Source: Bacteroidales bacterium (GTDB lineage: Bacteria > Bacteroidota > Bacteroidia > Bacteroidales > P3). Taken from it: a DNA stretch of 64,000 bases. This document shows, piece after piece, positions 63,786-64,000 of the stretch (its first letter is position 1; each line of letters starts with the position of its first letter). A program made the translations under genes and the position numbers. The stretch is from assembly GCA_017479705.1 (NCBI GenBank), contig JAFVCA010000008.1:1-64000 (forward strand). The letters run 5' to 3'. Under the pieces are notes generated by a model. It did not search any database. It saw only the letters and a list, made by a program, of their open reading frames with translations, and had not been told where the DNA came from.

Positions 63786-64000
63786 CCCTTCAGCAGCGAA
63801 TCGATACGTTCGGCGTAATCGAGAGAATCGTCAAGGAAATAGTCCAACTGAGGGATGATGCGCAGCTGTTTGCCTTCGCGCAGACCGAGACGGCGGCGTA
63901 TGTCGGAGCTGTGGGTGAGGATGGCATCGACAATGCCCTGCTTGGTGGCGGGCTGTTCGGGCTGGTCCGCATAGGCGGGGATGGTGCCGATGGGCATGAT
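63782..64000 (-). CDS. rbfA: Ribosome-binding factor A, C-terminal part
   Basis: The frame is open to the right window edge, so the N-terminus is missing. The visible residues include GIVDAILTHSSDIRRRLGLREGKQLRIIPQL and DYFLDDSLDYAERIDSLL, the characteristic C-terminus of RbfA, a KH-fold 30S maturation factor. It is coupled to the downstream permease gene by a 4-bp overlap. Confidence 0.9.
   Translation of the reverse strand: MMPIGTIPAYADQPEQPATKQGIVDAILTHSSDIRRRLGLREGKQLRIIPQLDYFLDDSLDYAERIDSLLKG

Overview
The window looks like a chromosomal segment of a Bacteroidales bacterium (phylum Bacteroidota), probably from a gut-type habitat. The evidence is the recurring promoter -7 element TAtcTTTG just upstream of many genes, GldD, IorAB, a DUF2723 protein, fimbrillin-like/FISUMP and BspA-like surface proteins, and a PNGase F homologue. 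Most of it is moderately GC-rich, with AT-rich patches at about 27.2-31.0 kb and 39.6-41.5 kb. No rRNA, phage, insertion sequence or CRISPR array was seen. There is one tRNA (His).

Layout. 0-1.1 kb: 3' end of a fimbrillin/BspA surface protein. 1.6-12.6 kb: alkD; the elongation pair mrdA-rodA; clpX; a secreted nitroreductase; queD; a Rieske-like lipoprotein and an M28 peptidase; efp; a small lipoprotein with a thioredoxin-like protein. 12.6-26.5 kb: manA, pcm-thiL, a leucine-rich-repeat surface protein, a PNGase F-like N-glycanase with a CNNM/CBS membrane protein, a large GH2 beta-galactosidase, and rsgA. 26.5-31 kb: a glutathione-peroxidase-like lipoprotein, then an AT-rich island with a long-hairpin leader, three exported proteins (one a trypsin-fold protease) and a decayed ORF. 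31-39.6 kb: thyA, manC, asnS, a sodium/solute symporter, a DUF4838 protein and a FISUMP protein. 39.6-41.5 kb: a structured RNA with its own promoter and terminator, an exported membrane protein, and remnants of a DUF3791 module. 41.5-50.8 kb: iorB/iorA, an alpha/beta hydrolase, gldD, a shortened methyltransferase-like gene, lptE, DUF2723, tRNA-His and a leaderless trmH-family gene. 50.8-64 kb: repeats, a third long-hairpin leader, a small peptide gene plus fimbrillin/FISUMP protein, a lipid kinase, a 1075-residue fused oxidoreductase, gph, galK with a GH97 glycosidase, and a lolC/E-like permease with rbfA.

How it fits together. The housekeeping genes cover wall elongation, translation and its quality control, nucleotide and GDP-mannose supply, and envelope lipoprotein/LPS traffic. 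Exported hydrolases (PNGase F-like, GH2, GH97, DUF4838) with galK suggest scavenging of host or plant glycans, although no SusC/SusD pair is present. GldD and a possible type IX sorting tail on the leucine-rich-repeat protein hint at type IX secretion.

The most unusual content is non-coding. First, there is a dispersed cloverleaf-shaped miniature element (four copies) with 13-bp terminal inverted repeats in its best copy. Second, three long interrupted hairpins of roughly 115-165 nt each lie behind a canonical promoter. Third, short GC-rich hairpin repeats are scattered in AT-rich spacers and appear to have entered the signal-peptide coding regions of two genes.
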